A stretch of 23,674 bases of DNA from Leptospirillum sp. (GTDB lineage Bacteria > Nitrospirota > Leptospirillia > Leptospirillales > Leptospirillaceae): assembly GCA_027343785.1 (NCBI GenBank), contig DAHWKF010000078.1:1-23674 (forward strand), in the 5' to 3' direction. Of this stretch, positions 23,496 through 23,674 are shown piece after piece. Positions within the stretch are counted from its first letter, which is position 1; each line of letters begins with the position of its first letter. A model generated the notes under the pieces. It was not told where the DNA came from, searched no databases, and saw nothing but the letters and a program-made list of their open reading frames with translations. Both the position numbers and the translations under genes were made by a program.

Positions 23496-23526
23496 AATGC
23501 ACACGAGACATGGAGGAAATTTATTT

Positions 23527-23674
23527 ATGGCAAAACACGTTATCACGATGCTTCCCGGAGAAGGAACCGGGCCAGAAATTTGTGAAGCTGTCCGGAGGGT
23601 GATCGACCACAGCGGCGTGGATATCACCTGGGAGTACGAGGAAATTGGACTGGACTGTCTGAAAGAGCACGGAA
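23527..23674 (+). CDS. Isocitrate/isopropylmalate dehydrogenase family, N-terminal part
   Basis: Only the first 49 residues are inside the window. They read as the family's opening: ITMLPGEGTGPEI, equivalent to I-T-x-I-P-G-D-G-I-G-P-E, followed by a helix (CEAVRRVID) and ITWEYEEIGLDCLKEHG. This fits NAD(P)-dependent decarboxylating dehydrogenases such as isocitrate dehydrogenase; isopropylmalate dehydrogenase cannot be excluded from so short a piece. ATG 23527 is supported by GGAGGA at 23512-23517. An in-frame ATG at 23497, with its own AGAGGGG, would add ten residues. The usual Asp of GDG is Glu here. Confidence 0.85.
   Translation, partial: MAKHVITMLPGEGTGPEICEAVRRVIDHSGVDITWEYEEIGLDCLKEHG

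Larger units (their letters stand above)
23122..23526. other. 405-base non-coding region before the dehydrogenase gene
   Basis: No convincing gene was found on either strand in this gap. It begins with a G-rich tract and hairpins (23134-23167) and passes through an unremarkable stretch (23170-23300). It then holds repeated CATGAGCG boxes with a palindrome (23307-23371), an AT-rich section with a duplicated ATGAAATA (23413-23420, 23424-23431, 11 bases apart) and a leader stem-loop (23463-23495). Confidence 0.7.

Overview
The window is a chromosomal segment of a Gram-negative bacterium. It shows an outer-membrane TolC-type protein, RND-less tripartite efflux parts, a CIRCE-controlled hrcA-grpE-dnaK-dnaJ block, and frequent GTG/TTG starts with good Shine-Dalgarno (SD) sites. 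Moderate-to-high GC, a c554-like multihaem cytochrome, a DsrE/TusA sulfur-carrier cluster and de novo cobalamin genes together suggest a chemolithotrophic lineage. My best guess is Nitrospirota, Leptospirillum-like. That is an inference from gene style and layout, not from a marker gene.

Layout. (1) 1-7068, plus strand: the end of a c-type cytochrome gene, then HlyD/EmrA - EmrB - TolC - HlyD/EmrA - EmrB, a duplicated membrane-fusion-protein plus MFS pair around a single outer-membrane channel. The first genes overlap by a few bases and look like one operon. (2) 7177-14133, plus strand: a sigma70-type promoter with a perfect CIRCE operator drives hrcA, grpE and dnaK. A terminator hairpin follows dnaK, then come dnaJ, rsmE, an RDD membrane protein and a TPMT-family methyltransferase, tightly packed. 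(3) 14135-16576, plus strand: cobU, cobT and cobS, the nucleotide-loop assembly steps of cobalamin synthesis. (4) 16623-18505, minus strand: five small sulfur-relay-like genes (four DsrE-superfamily, one TusA-like with an altered active-site motif), probably one operon from a promoter near 18553-18581. (5) 18784-19800, minus strand: an aldo/keto reductase. (6) 20006-23121, plus strand: cobC-like phosphatase, cobB/cbiA and a cbiC/cobH with an unusual N-terminal extension, driven by an extended -10 promoter at 19916-19924. (7) 23122-23526: a 405-base non-coding region with a G-rich tract, repeated CATGAGCG boxes and a palindrome, leading to the start of an isocitrate/isopropylmalate dehydrogenase gene cut by the window end.

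How they work together. The cobalamin genes are split into two plus-strand groups by the minus-strand sulfur-carrier operon and the reductase. CbiC and CobB make cobyrinic acid a,c-diamide, and CobU, CobT, CobS and CobC attach the lower ligand. The chaperone block is a self-regulated heat-shock unit. The sulfur-carrier operon, with no hdr, dsrAB or rhodanese gene beside it and a TusA homologue lacking the canonical Cys, is the least conventional part. No mobile element, CRISPR array, tRNA or rRNA was recognised.
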